The notes: generated from the sequence alone by a model not told the origin. Positions 30,153-39,485 are shown, counted from the first letter of the stretch. The stretch: DNA of 64,000 nucleotides from Methylobacterium sp. J-090 (GCF_022829345.1 NZ_JAKSXV010000098.1:248001-312000), one strand, 5' to 3'. Made by a program: numbers and translations.

Positions 30153-31907
30153 CTAAGGGTTCACCCGCAGGCCGAGGAGCCAGGTGTTGGAGGTAAAGCT
30201 CGCCGTGGCGATCGAACTCTCCACTTGTTGGTAGATGTAGCTGCCACGCAAGGAGAGCCACCGGTTGAAGCGATAGTCGAGGCGTGCCGTCGCGGAGAAA
30301 CCGCGCTCCGAGATGTTCACCCGGTCGTAGTCGCTCGCCACGTAGGTGATCCCGCCGATGAGCGAGAGGTTGCGCAGCAGATCGTGCTGGACTTCCAGGG
30401 TGACGGCCTGGGTCCGAACGCCGCCGGAGCCCGTCACGGCGGTCTCGACGACGCCCGCCGTGGCGTTGAGGCGGACGGTGGTCAGCGGGCTCGCCGTCCA
30501 GATGAGGGACGCGTTCATCACCGGCGCCGTGAGATCGCGCAGGGTCGGATCGTTGTAGGTGCGGTGCTGCAGGCCGGCCGAGACCTCGCCGGAGACGAAG
30601 CGGGTCAGCGCGATGGTGGCGCCCGCCGAGAGGGTCAGTCCGTCGGAGTCGCGCCGCGTGCCGGATGTGTCGACGCGTCTATCGTAGACGCGCGTATCGG
30701 CGAGGACATCGACGAAGGGCGTGAGGCTGGGCGAGACCTCGTAGCCGGCCCGCAATTGCAGCCCGTACTGGTTCAGGTTGCGGTCGCTTTGAGTGATCAC
30801 GGTTCCGTCGCCGAGACGTGCATCCTCGAATTGCGAGCGATCGAGGAGGCCGCGCAGGGAGAGCTGCAGACGGTTGAACACCTCCGTGACGCCCACCGTG
30901 GTGCCGTAGCTCATGACGAGCGGGCGCGTCGCCGACCCGACGTTGAGGTCGGGTGTGCCGGTGCGCTGGGTATCGATGAGGAAACGGCCCTCGACATCGA
31001 TGCGCGTGTCTCGATTGGCGTCGATCCTGAGGCGCGTCGCGCCGAGGCCGTTGGGCCGGCTCGCCGCTTGGTTGTCGGGGTAGTCGAGATAGGCCCCGCG
31101 CAACTCGCCGCTGAGCTCGCTCGCCGACCAGTCGCTGCGGAAGGTCAGATCCGCTTCCGTGCGCAGGGCCACCGAAGGCTTGGCCGCCAGACGGGTGATC
31201 TGCTCCGGATTGGTGTCGTAGCCGATGCTCTGCTGGAAGCTCGGCAGGAAGGTGAAGGTCCCGAGCTTGATTCCGAGCGGCGCGTAGGCCTGATCCACGG
31301 CGAGGGGCTGGCGCAGGCTCCCGCCGAACAGGAACCCCGGCGTCTGGATGCCGGCGAGGGGCAGCAGGGTCGGCAGGGGGACGCCGACCACGGCGGTGCG
31401 GACCACCGGGGTCAGCCGCAGGTCGGTGGGCGAGGACTGCGTGATCTGACGCGTAACCCGGGTGGTGGCTGTGCCGAAGCGGCGTGCCGGCGCCGCGCGC
31501 CGTCGCAGGATGGGACCGAGTGCACGGTTGTTGGGGCCGGACGAGGCGCGGAATGCAGTGGACGCACGGGTCGGGCTCGGGAGCCCGGCACCCGATTCTC
31601 CGCTGGGCGTATCGCCGCTCGCGGGCAGGCCCGCTCCGGTATCCACGGCGCCGTCCCGGGTGGGACGCAACGGCGGGGTGTCGCCGCTCGTCGCATCGGC
31701 GAGGGGATCGGCCTGGGTGGTGGTCCCGAAACTCGGGGCCTGACTGCGCTGGGTCTGCGACGGGCCGAGGCCTTGGCCTGGAAACTGGCCTTGAACCTGT
31801 GATTGCACCTGCGCCGCCGCCGTGTCCGGCAGGAGAAGGGCGGCCGTCAGGGCGAGGCCGCCGAGGCTCCGATTCCGCCACTCACCCGTCGGCCGCACAC
31901 GCATCAC
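30153..31907 (-). CDS. Outer-membrane beta-barrel protein, polysaccharide-export-associated type
   Basis: The 584-residue product has a signal peptide (LALTAALLLPDTAAA), a low-complexity Gln/Ser/Pro-rich region to about residue 165, and then a barrel of alternating amphipathic strands (about residues 210-584). It matches the BBP2-like/VpsM-type outer-membrane proteins found with exopolysaccharide loci, e.g. FLPSFQQSIGYDTNPEQI and YEVSPSLTPFVDVLADTRVYD. The last strand ends ...WLLGLRVNP, not in the classical aromatic residue. It is divergent from the kpsF gene across 280 bp. Function in polymer export is inferred from family and context. Confidence 0.75.
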   Translation of the reverse strand: MMRVRPTGEWRNRSLGGLALTAALLLPDTAAAQVQSQVQGQFPGQGLGPSQTQRSQAPSFGTTTQADPLADATSGDTPPLRPTRDGAVDTGAGLPASGDTPSGESGAGLPSPTRASTAFRASSGPNNRALGPILRRRAAPARRFGTATTRVTRQITQSSPTDLRLTPVVRTAVVGVPLPTLLPLAGIQTPGFLFGGSLRQPLAVDQAYAPLGIKLGTFTFLPSFQQSIGYDTNPEQITRLAAKPSVALRTEADLTFRSDWSASELSGELRGAYLDYPDNQAASRPNGLGATRLRIDANRDTRIDVEGRFLIDTQRTGTPDLNVGSATRPLVMSYGTTVGVTEVFNRLQLSLRGLLDRSQFEDARLGDGTVITQSDRNLNQYGLQLRAGYEVSPSLTPFVDVLADTRVYDRRVDTSGTRRDSDGLTLSAGATIALTRFVSGEVSAGLQHRTYNDPTLRDLTAPVMNASLIWTASPLTTVRLNATAGVVETAVTGSGGVRTQAVTLEVQHDLLRNLSLIGGITYVASDYDRVNISERGFSATARLDYRFNRWLSLRGSYIYQQVESSIATASFTSNTWLLGLRVNP

Positions 31908-32011
31908 GGACCTGTTGTCCTTCGCAAGGGAGGCGCGGCGCCCCGGGGCGCCCCCGAGGGGCGCTGGACACCCCGGACTCGGGGAACAAGCCGCCGGGCA
32001 AGCGGCGGATC

Positions 32012-32019
32012 ATGGTTAA
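32012..32019 (-). promoter_or_regulatory. CtrA half-site-like motif (TTAACCAT)
   Basis: The complement of ATGGTTAA gives TTAACCAT, a known CtrA-binding half-site form, located in the divergent region between the outer-membrane protein (105 bp from its start) and kpsF. A second GGGTTAAT occurs at 32037-32044. Eight matching bases in an otherwise GC-rich region is suggestive only. Confidence 0.3.
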
Positions 32020-32187
32020 GATCGGTACAACCGGCAGGGTTAATGCGCCGTCAACGGACGCGCGGGCGGCCCCCGCCGGGGTCGCCGTGCGACCACATTC
32101 CCACGCCATAGGCGCACCATCGCCCGCGCCATGGGCGCGTCAGACGAGTTCGAGCAGGCGCGGAATCACACGAGGAGACGGGGCGGA

Positions 32188-33225
32188 ATGGCTCGAGCGA
32201 ACACGGCCCTGGACGGCGCGGCACGCGACACGGCCTCCGATCCGACACCGGCCGTCGCCTCGGCCCTGCGCACCATCGGAACCGAGCGCGACGGCCTCGC
32301 CTGCCTCATGGAGGCCATCGGCAGCGGTGTGGGGGGGAACGACCTCGGAGAAGCCTTCACGGCGGCGGTGGCGCATCTCAGCCGCGCCCGGGGCCGTGCG
32401 ATCCTCACGGGCATGGGCAAGTCCGGCCATATCGGCCGCAAGATCGCCGCCACCTTCGCGTCCACCGGGACCCCGGCCCTCTACGTCCACCCGGCGGAGG
32501 CGAGCCACGGCGACCTCGGCATGATCCAGCCCGAGGACGTGGTGGTGGCGCTGTCCTGGTCGGGCGAGACCACGGAACTCGCCGACATCATCGGCTATGC
32601 CCGCCGCTACCGGGTCGGCCTCATCGCCATCACGGCCAATCCGGGCTCGACCCTGGGACGCGAGGCCGATGTCTGCCTGACCCTACCGAAGGCCCGCGAG
32701 GCCTGCCCCAACGGCCTCGCCCCCACCACCTCGACGGCCATGCAGCTGGCGCTGGGCGACGCCCTGGCCGTCGCGCTCCTCGAAGCGCGCGGTTTCTCGG
32801 CTCGGGAATTTGGGATCTACCATCCGGGCGGGCGCCTCGGCGCGTCGCTCCGTCAGGTCCGCGAGGTGATGCATACGGGCGAGCGCCTGCCCGTGGTCGC
32901 GCGCGGCACGCCCATGCGGGCGGCCATCCGCGAGATCGACGCCAAGGGCTTCGGCTCCGTGCTGGTGGTGGAGGCGGACGGGCGCCTCGCCGGCATCGTC
33001 ACCGACGGGGATCTCCGCCGCAACGTCTTCCGCAGCGACCTCGACAGCCTCGCCGTCGAGGCCCTGATGAGCGGCACGCCCCGCACGGTGGTGCCGGAAA
33101 CACTGCTGGCGAAGGCCCTGGAGATCCAGGAATCCATGAAGATCACCACCCTGGTGGTGATCGAGGACGGCCGCCCCGTGGGCCTCGTCCACTACCACGA
33201 CCTCCTGCGCGCCGGCGTCGCCTGA
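32188..33225 (+). CDS. kpsF: KpsF/GutQ-type arabinose-5-phosphate isomerase
   Basis: The 345-residue protein has an N-terminal SIS domain (GRAILTGMGKSGHIGRKIAA, LSWSGETTELADIIGYARR) and two C-terminal CBS domains (from about residue 225: VREVMHTGERLPVV and VEALMSGTPRTVV). This is the standard layout of D-arabinose-5-phosphate isomerase, which converts ribulose-5-phosphate to arabinose-5-phosphate, the first step to Kdo for LPS or capsule. GAGGAG lies about 15 nt before the ATG at 32188, with GGGGCGG nearer. The neighbours, an outer-membrane barrel and a glycosyltransferase, fit a cell-surface polysaccharide role. Confidence 0.92.
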   Translation: MARANTALDGAARDTASDPTPAVASALRTIGTERDGLACLMEAIGSGVGGNDLGEAFTAAVAHLSRARGRAILTGMGKSGHIGRKIAATFASTGTPALYVHPAEASHGDLGMIQPEDVVVALSWSGETTELADIIGYARRYRVGLIAITANPGSTLGREADVCLTLPKAREACPNGLAPTTSTAMQLALGDALAVALLEARGFSAREFGIYHPGGRLGASLRQVREVMHTGERLPVVARGTPMRAAIREIDAKGFGSVLVVEADGRLAGIVTDGDLRRNVFRSDLDSLAVEALMSGTPRTVVPETLLAKALEIQESMKITTLVVIEDGRPVGLVHYHDLLRAGVA

Positions 33226-33232
33226 GGTCATA

Positions 33233-33270
33233 CCCAATCCGCTTGATCCCTCCGGGATGACGGATTCGGG
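33233..33270. terminator. Nested palindrome between kpsF and the convergent glycosyltransferase
   Basis: CCCAATCCG (33233-33241) pairs imperfectly with CGGATTCGGG (33261-33270), and an inner ATCCC/GGGAT stem (33246-33250 with 33254-33258) has a TCC loop. It lies between convergent genes and may terminate both; it could also be a dispersed palindromic repeat. Confidence 0.45.
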
Positions 33271-33293
33271 CTGCGCTCAGGCGCCATGCCGTC

Positions 33294-34376
33294 TCAGGGG
33301 CGCCCGAGCCAGCGCCCGATCCGCGCCGTGAGCGGACCGCGCCCGGCCCGGCGCCGGGCAATGTCCCGTTCGACGTCGAGGGCCTCGAGTCCGTCGAAAT
33401 CCGCCGCCCGGCGCACCAGTTCCGCCGCCACCCCCTCGGGATCGGGCACGGACCAGCCGAAGTGGAACCCTTCGTCCGGGCCGGATTGGCTGCCGGCGGG
33501 ATGGTAGTAGCGTCCCCGCGTGCCATTGAGGCCGTCGAGAAGAGGAAAGTTCGCGTTGAGGTGCGGCGCCCAGTTCAGGCCGAGGATGCGCCGGCCGGGC
33601 GCGGCGAAGGCCGCCGTGTGGAAGGCGGACCCCGTCGTGCCCATCACCACCCGGCGTTCCGAGAACAGGCGCACGAGGTCCGGCAGTTCGAGAGTCTCCG
33701 GATAGACGATGTCGACACCGCGCCGGGCAAGGGCGGCTTCGAGGTCCGGTTCGTTGCGCAGGCGCGAGATGCCAGAGGCGAGGCGCGTCTTCGACAGGTA
33801 GGCCGGTCGCGCAACGCCATCGACCGCCACGCCCGACCAGAACGGGCGCCCGATGGTCCGCACGAGGTCGGCATGGACCGCGTGGGCGAACGCCTGCTCT
33901 ACGAGGCTCGGCTCCGGCAGGACGAGGTACGGAATGCGGGTGGGTCGATCGAACCGCACCACGTCGTCGGGCGTCAGGCCGAAACCCGCGAGGATCGGCG
34001 CCAGGAAGGGTAGGGCGGTGGGGTCCGCATCACCCTGGTAGAGCAGGCGCGGCGGCGGGCCGTGCCAATCGAGGAGGGGCCACAGGCGCCCGAGCGTGCC
34101 GACGAGGAAATGCCCGTAATGGGTCGCCAGCGGCCCGAGATAGAGGTGCGGGATTGCTTCGGCACGCGCCACCGGGCCTTCACCGGCGACATCCGGAGAG
34201 TTGCCGTCCAGATGCGTGCCGTCGGAGTGCGTGCCGTCCGGCGCGGCCGGGGTCCGGGGCGCGGTGCCGATCGCGGGTCGGTAGACCGCGTCGGTCACGA
34301 CGCGAAGGGCCGGCGGAGCGGCGATGCGGTCGGTCCGCCCCCACACCACCCGGCAGCGTTCCAGAAGATCGGTCAC
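33294..34376 (-). CDS. Family 61 (DUF563) glycosyltransferase
   Basis: The 360-residue protein matches the DUF563/GT61 family through LYLGPLATHYGHFLVGTLGRLWPLL, TRIPYLVLPEPSLV and the region RRVVMGTTGSAFHTAAFAAPGRRILGLN, where the G-x-x-G-S-x-x-H motif is conserved. Family members transfer xylose, arabinose or other sugars onto glycans; the bacterial role is probably in surface polysaccharide. I start it at GTG 34376, which has an ideal GAGG six bases upstream. Longer readings from ATG 34406 or 34487 are possible, the last one overlapping the mutL start codon. Confidence 0.8.
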   Translation of the reverse strand: MTDLLERCRVVWGRTDRIAAPPALRVVTDAVYRPAIGTAPRTPAAPDGTHSDGTHLDGNSPDVAGEGPVARAEAIPHLYLGPLATHYGHFLVGTLGRLWPLLDWHGPPPRLLYQGDADPTALPFLAPILAGFGLTPDDVVRFDRPTRIPYLVLPEPSLVEQAFAHAVHADLVRTIGRPFWSGVAVDGVARPAYLSKTRLASGISRLRNEPDLEAALARRGVDIVYPETLELPDLVRLFSERRVVMGTTGSAFHTAAFAAPGRRILGLNWAPHLNANFPLLDGLNGTRGRYYHPAGSQSGPDEGFHFGWSVPDPEGVAAELVRRAADFDGLEALDVERDIARRRAGRGPLTARIGRWLGRP

Positions 34377-34485
34377 GACACGCCTCGTTCCCCGGACAGG
34401 TTCCATCCCGTTGCGGGCGGGATGACGCGCAGGGACCCCGGCCGCTCGCCTTCCGGCGGCGCGAAGGCGGTCGTATAGTCCGGGC

Positions 34486-36465
34486 ATGCCGCCCGCGCCA
34501 TCCCGTTCCCCCGCCCCGGTCCGCCGCCTCGATCCGATCCTCGTCGATCGCATCGCGGCCGGCGAGGTGGTGGAGCGCCCGGCCTCCGCCGTGAAGGAGC
34601 TCGTGGAGAACGCCATCGATGCCGGCGCGCGGAGCATCGAGATCACCGTCGAGGGCGGAGGCCGTCGCCTGATCCGCGTCGTCGACGACGGCGCCGGCAT
34701 GGACGCCGACGACCTCGCCCTCGCGGTGGAGCGCCACGCCACCTCGAAGCTGCCGGGCGGCGACCTCACCCGGATCGACACCCTCGGCTTTCGCGGCGAG
34801 GCCCTGCCGTCCATCGGCGCCGTGGCGCGGCTGACCCTGACGAGCCGCACGGCGGAGGGCGAGACCGGCCACAGCCTCACGGTGGATGCCGGAATCCGGG
34901 GCGCGGTGCGCCCGGCCCCGAGCCCGCGCGGCACCCGCATCGAGGTCGCCGACCTGTTCTCGGCCACACCGGCCCGCCTCAAGTTCCTCAAGTCTGACCG
35001 GGCCGAGACGGCGGCCATCGCCGATGGCCTCCGGCGCCTCGCCGTGGCAGAGCCCGGCATCCGCCTCGTGCTGCGCTCCGAGGGCGGCAATCCCCTGGTG
35101 TTTCCGGCCGAGAGCGAGGGCGGCGCGGCCGCGCTGCTCCGACGTCTGACGGCGGTGCTCGGGCCTGATTTCGGCGCCAACGCGACGCCCCTCGACATGG
35201 CGCGGGAAGGCTTCGCCCTGTCGGGCCATGTCGGCTTGCCGAGCTATCACCGCGGCAACGCCAACCAAATCCATTTCACGGTGAACGGGCGCCCGGTGCG
35301 CGACCGCCTCCTGCTCGGCGCCGTGCGCGGCGCCTACGCGGACACCATGAGCTCGGATCGCCACCCCGTGCTCGCCCTGTCGATCACCTGCGATCCGGCC
35401 TTCGTCGACGTCAACGTCCACCCGGCCAAGACGGAGGTGCGATTCCGCGACGCGTCCCTCGTGCGCGGGCTCATCGTCAGCGCGATCCACGAGGCCCTGC
35501 GCCGGGCCGGCGCTCGCACAGCGACCACCACCGCCGCCCGGACCCTGGAGGCCCTGCGGGCGGAGATTTTGCCCCCAGGGGGCCAAGCCGCTTTCGCGAT
35601 GGCGGATGGGGGCCGCCCGATGCAGGCCCACACAGGGTGGGGAGGGCGGCCTTCAACGACGGCGCCCCTGCCGCGCGGCCTGCCCTCGTTTGGCGCGCCG
35701 GGGCGTTTCCCCACGGTACGGAACGGCTTCGACGAGGCGCCCCAGGCCGCCTTCACCCACGATTTCGCTCCGCCCGGCGCTGATTTTCGTGATGCTGCCG
35801 ACCTGCGCCCGGCGAGCGACACCCGCGACGACGACACCGAGGCGGCCGGCGAGCATCCCCTCGGGGCGGCACGGGCCCAGCTCCACGAAACCTACATCGT
35901 CGCCCAGACCCGGGACGGACTCGTCCTCGTCGACCAGCACGCGGCGCACGAGCGCCTCGTCTACGAGCGCCTGAAACGGGAGCGCGCGGCGGGCGGCATC
36001 GCCCGCCAGGGCCTGCTGATCCCCGACGTGGTCGAGATGGCCCCGGACGATGCCGCGCGCCTCCTCGACGCCGCGGCGGATCTCGATCGCCTCGGGCTCA
36101 GCCTCGAAGCCTTCGGCCCCGGCGCAGTGCTGGTCCGCGAGGTACCCGCGGCGCTGGCCGGCGCGTCGACCCGCACCCTCGTCATCGACATCCTCGACGC
36201 TCTGGCGGGCAGTGGACTGGAAGAGGGCGGCCTCGACGGCACCGAGTCGGGCGGCGGCCCCCTGAGCCGGCGCCTCGACGCGATCCTGTCGCGGATGAGC
36301 TGCCACGGCTCGATCCGCGCCGGCCGGCGCCTGCGCCCGGAGGAAATGAACGCGCTCCTGCGCGAGATGGAGGCGACGCCCCTGTCGGGCACGTGCAACC
36401 ACGGCCGCCCGACCTTCGTCGCCCTGAAGCTCGCCGATATCGAGCGGCTGTTCGGACGGCGCTGA
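34486..36465 (+). CDS. mutL: DNA mismatch repair protein MutL
   Basis: The 659-residue protein has the GHKL ATPase motifs at the N-terminus (IDRIAAGEVVERPASAVKEL, DDGAGMDADDL, TLGFRGEALPSIGAVA), the NGRPVRDRLL segment and a linker of about 120 residues. The C-terminal domain has D-Q-H-A-A-H-E-R-L-V-Y-E at about residue 483 and C-N-H-G-R-P-T-F near the end. The intact DQHA(X)2E(X)4E metal motif indicates the endonuclease-active type expected in bacteria lacking MutH. It couples MutS mismatch recognition to nicking and excision. It is divergent from the GT61 gene and ends 4 bp from the rsmD stop. Confidence 0.96.
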   Translation: MPPAPSRSPAPVRRLDPILVDRIAAGEVVERPASAVKELVENAIDAGARSIEITVEGGGRRLIRVVDDGAGMDADDLALAVERHATSKLPGGDLTRIDTLGFRGEALPSIGAVARLTLTSRTAEGETGHSLTVDAGIRGAVRPAPSPRGTRIEVADLFSATPARLKFLKSDRAETAAIADGLRRLAVAEPGIRLVLRSEGGNPLVFPAESEGGAAALLRRLTAVLGPDFGANATPLDMAREGFALSGHVGLPSYHRGNANQIHFTVNGRPVRDRLLLGAVRGAYADTMSSDRHPVLALSITCDPAFVDVNVHPAKTEVRFRDASLVRGLIVSAIHEALRRAGARTATTTAARTLEALRAEILPPGGQAAFAMADGGRPMQAHTGWGGRPSTTAPLPRGLPSFGAPGRFPTVRNGFDEAPQAAFTHDFAPPGADFRDAADLRPASDTRDDDTEAAGEHPLGAARAQLHETYIVAQTRDGLVLVDQHAAHERLVYERLKRERAAGGIARQGLLIPDVVEMAPDDAARLLDAAADLDRLGLSLEAFGPGAVLVREVPAALAGASTRTLVIDILDALAGSGLEEGGLDGTESGGGPLSRRLDAILSRMSCHGSIRAGRRLRPEEMNALLREMEATPLSGTCNHGRPTFVALKLADIERLFGRR

Positions 36466-36469
36466 ACGC

Positions 36470-37027
36470 TCAGCCCGTGAAGCGAACGAAGGCCACGGCG
36501 GTGTCGCCGTAGACCCGGCGCTCCAGCTCCGAAAAGCCCGGCGGCGGCGCGACGGTGACGCTCGCCGTCTCCTCCACCACCACCAGGGCGCCGGGCACGA
36601 GCCAGCCGCCGGAGGCCGCCGAGGCGAGGGCCGCCGGGGCGAGGTCGCGTCCGTAGGGGGGATCGCAGAAGACGAGGCCGAAGGTGCCGCTAGTGCCGAC
36701 CGGCCCGAGGCGGGTGGCGTCGCGGCGGAACAGGCGCGTCCGCCCCTCGGCCCCGAACGCCTCGATGTTCTCGCGAATCAGGCCGCGCGCCTCGCCCCCC
36801 TCGTCGACGAGGAGCGCGTAGGCGGCGCCGCGCGACAGGGCCTCGAAGCTGAGGGCGCCCGTGCCGGCGAAGAGATCGAGGACGCGGGCACCCACGACCG
36901 CGTCGTCATAGGCGTGCGCAAGGACGTTGAACACGGCCTCGCGCAGGCGGTCGGAGGTCGGGCGGATCGCGTCGGTCTTCGGGGTGGCGAGCCGGCGACC
37001 GCGCTGGTCGCCGCCGACGATCCTCAC
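36470..37027 (-). CDS. rsmD: 16S rRNA (guanine(966)-N(2))-methyltransferase RsmD
   Basis: This 185-residue methyltransferase starts MRIVGGDQRGRRLATPK and includes R-P-T-S-D-R-L-R-E-A-V-F-N-V-L, the SAM-binding DLFAGTGALSFEALSRGA and the catalytic D-P-P-Y-G-R motif. It methylates G966 in 16S rRNA in the context of the assembling 30S subunit. Its start overlaps the rluB stop by 4 bp (ATGA), so both rRNA-modification enzymes are translated as a unit. Confidence 0.95.
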   Translation of the reverse strand: MRIVGGDQRGRRLATPKTDAIRPTSDRLREAVFNVLAHAYDDAVVGARVLDLFAGTGALSFEALSRGAAYALLVDEGGEARGLIRENIEAFGAEGRTRLFRRDATRLGPVGTSGTFGLVFCDPPYGRDLAPAALASAASGGWLVPGALVVVEETASVTVAPPPGFSELERRVYGDTAVAFVRFTG

Positions 37028-39294
37028 CGGCCGCCGCGCGGCGGACGGCCCGCGCCACCGCCGGGCTTGTTGAAGCCACCCGAAGGCTTGCCAAACCCGC
37101 CGCCGGGCTTGCCACCCGCGCCGCTCCGACCGCCGAACCCACCGGGCTTACCGCCGGCGACGCGGCCCGCAGCGCCAGCCTTGAAACCACCCGGCTTACC
37201 GCCACCACCGCCGGGCTTGCTGAACCCGCCGGGCTTGCCGAACCCGCCGGGCTTGCCGCCGGCCTTGAAGCCACCGGGCTTGTCGCCGGGGCGGAAACCG
37301 CCGCGATCGGCGCCGGAGCGCTCGGCCCCGATGTCGCGATCCCCGCCGCCCGAGCGCTCGGCACCCTTGAAGCCGCCCGCCTTGAAGCCACCGGGCTTGC
37401 CCCCGCCGGCGCGGAAGCCGCCGGAACGATCGTCGCCGCCGCGGAACCCGCCGGGCTTGTCGCCCCGGAACCCGGACGGCTTGTCGCCCCGGGGCTCCCC
37501 ACGGTTGAATGCGGGCCGCTCGGCGCGGTCGTTAAAACCGCCACCGTCGTGGGGCTTGAAGCTGCGCGGACGCTCATCGCCCCCGCGGGGGGGGCCGCGC
37601 CGCTCGGCACCGTCCGGCTTCGAGAAGGCGCGCGGCGTCCCCTGGCCACGCGGCGCGTCGTCCCGGCGCGGAGGCCGGGTGTCGTTGTCGAAGCGGCGCT
37701 GCGGGCGCGCGGCCTCGCTCGGGCGCGCGGCAGCGTCGTTCTGGCGCGCCGCGCGGGCATCCGACTGGCGGACTGTGCGCACCGGACGCTCGGGCGCGCC
37801 CGTCTCGTCGCGGCGGGCGCCGCGGTCCCGGCGATGCGGCTCGGGCGCCGGCTCCTGCGGGCTCGCCTTCAGGCGCTCCACGAGCACGCGGCGGTCGCCG
37901 GTGCCGATGGAGCCGACGCGCTCGCGGCCGCGTGCGGCGGCGGCCTCGCGCTCGACCTTGGGGTCGGCACCCCGGCGCGGAATCTTCACCCGGCGCGGAC
38001 CGTCCTCCTGGGGGGCGTCTTCCTCGGCGCGCCAGACGGAGCGGCGCGGGCCGGCGCTGTTGCCGCCGGTGGGGACCCGGGCGGGCGCCGTCGGCTTGTA
38101 CATGGGGCGGTCGCCGCCCCGCGAAGGACCCCGCTCGGCCCCGCGCGCGGGCCGCGCATCGCCGTCGTTGACATCGCGGCGGTCGCGCTGCTGCGCCGCC
38201 GAGGCGCTGCGAGCCGGCTGCTTGGCCTGCTGCTTCGGCGAGCCGAACGGCGCGATGGGCTCGCGCACGGGGCTCTCGAAATCGACGCCCGCCTGGTCGG
38301 ACAGGCCGGGTCCGAGCTGTTCCTTTAAGACCTTGGTGCGGATTTCCTCCGTCAGGCCGGCCTCGAGATCGCCGAGCTGGAACGGCCCGAACGACAGGCG
38401 GATCAGCCGGTTCACGGCAAGGCCCAGATGCTCGAGGATGCGCTTGACCTCGCGGTTCTTGCCCTCGCGCAGGCCGAGGGTCAGCCAGAGGTTGTCGCCC
38501 GACGACCGGTCGAGAACCGCGTCGACGGGGCCGTAATCCATCCCGTCGATGGTGACACCCTTGCGCAGCTTGTCGAGCTCGGCTTGGCTGGTGTCGCCGT
38601 GCGCCCGTACGCGGTAGCGGCGCAGCCAGCCCGTATCCGGGTGGGCGATGACCTTGGCGAGGCCGCCGTCGTTGGTCAGCAGCAGCAGACCTTCGGTGTT
38701 GATGTCGAGGCGGCCGATGGCCACGACCCGGGGCAGGTCCTCGGGCAGGGCCTCGAACACCGTTTGGCGCCCCTCGGGGTCGCGGGCCGTGGTCACGAGG
38801 CCGCGCGGCTTGTGGTAGATCCACAGGCGGGTGCGCTCGCGCTCGGGCAGGGGCTCGCCGTCGACGGTGATCTCGTCCTCCGCCGTGACGTTGATGGCCG
38901 GCGAGGTCAGGATCTTACCATTGAGGGTCACGCGACCCTGCTCGATCATCACCTCGACGTCGCGGCGCGAGGCGATGCCGGCCCGTGCGATGGCCTTGGC
39001 GATCCGATCGCCCTCGTGCGCCGACGTGTCCTTGTCCGCTTCGCCGGCCTCGGATGGCGCCCGCTCCGCGACGGGTCTGGCCGGGGCAACGGCCTTGCGC
39101 CTCAGGGGCGCGTCACCCCCGCGCGACGGCATCGCGGCCTTGCGGACCCTGGGCTGCTCCTCGGCCGAAGGACCCGGCACACCGGCATCGGTGGCGGGGG
39201 TCCAGGGGGCGGGCGCGTCGGCCTGATTCGAAACGGAGGGGGCGGCGGGCGCGTCGTCGGACCCGCCCGTCTTGTCGTCGTTGTTGTCGCTCAT
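37024..39294 (-). CDS. rluB: RluB-family 23S rRNA pseudouridine synthase with long Gly/Arg-rich tail
   Basis: The 756-residue protein has a disordered N-terminus (about 95 residues), an S4 RNA-binding domain (about 97-145, RIAKAIARAGIASRRDVEVM) and an RsuA/RluB catalytic domain (about 150-330) with the catalytic Asp in G-R-L-D-I-N-T-E-G-L-L-L-L-T-N-D-G. The remaining 420 residues are low-complexity, at first Arg/Pro-rich and then repeated K-P-G-G-F and R-G-G-F blocks. The core isomerises uridine in 23S rRNA. RluB is normally 290-300 residues, so the tail is more than the enzyme itself. It is coupled to rsmD. Confidence 0.92.
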   Translation of the reverse strand: MSDNNDDKTGGSDDAPAAPSVSNQADAPAPWTPATDAGVPGPSAEEQPRVRKAAMPSRGGDAPLRRKAVAPARPVAERAPSEAGEADKDTSAHEGDRIAKAIARAGIASRRDVEVMIEQGRVTLNGKILTSPAINVTAEDEITVDGEPLPERERTRLWIYHKPRGLVTTARDPEGRQTVFEALPEDLPRVVAIGRLDINTEGLLLLTNDGGLAKVIAHPDTGWLRRYRVRAHGDTSQAELDKLRKGVTIDGMDYGPVDAVLDRSSGDNLWLTLGLREGKNREVKRILEHLGLAVNRLIRLSFGPFQLGDLEAGLTEEIRTKVLKEQLGPGLSDQAGVDFESPVREPIAPFGSPKQQAKQPARSASAAQQRDRRDVNDGDARPARGAERGPSRGGDRPMYKPTAPARVPTGGNSAGPRRSVWRAEEDAPQEDGPRRVKIPRRGADPKVEREAAAARGRERVGSIGTGDRRVLVERLKASPQEPAPEPHRRDRGARRDETGAPERPVRTVRQSDARAARQNDAAARPSEAARPQRRFDNDTRPPRRDDAPRGQGTPRAFSKPDGAERRGPPRGGDERPRSFKPHDGGGFNDRAERPAFNRGEPRGDKPSGFRGDKPGGFRGGDDRSGGFRAGGGKPGGFKAGGFKGAERSGGGDRDIGAERSGADRGGFRPGDKPGGFKAGGKPGGFGKPGGFSKPGGGGGKPGGFKAGAAGRVAGGKPGGFGGRSGAGGKPGGGFGKPSGGFNKPGGGAGRPPRGGR

Positions 39295-39395
39295 GCCTGC
39301 CCCATAACAGAGCGGGGGCGCCGTTGCGAGATATCCCGCGCCAAAGCAAGCGTGAAGCAGCGCATGGCACCCGAGACATCGGGCAAGCGGGACAC

Positions 39396-39420
39396 GAAAA
39401 AGGCAGCCCCGAGGCTGCCT
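39396..39420 (-). terminator. Rho-independent terminator after csbD
   Basis: AGGCAGCC (39401-39408) and GGCTGCCT (39413-39420) form a perfect 8-bp stem with a 4-nt loop. On the minus strand it is followed by five to six U residues (AAAAA at 39396-39400 on the plus strand). It lies 65 bp downstream of csbD. Confidence 0.85.
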
Positions 39421-39485
39421 TTCCGAACAGTCTGCCGACGTCCCACAGGGTACGGCGCGTCAGTGATCTGTCAGGGATGCGAGGA

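Noticed and set aside
33294-35198. 634-codon minus-strand frame joining GT61 with sequence inside mutL
   Set aside because: The added N-terminal part is antisense to the conserved MutL ATPase domain and has no signal of its own.
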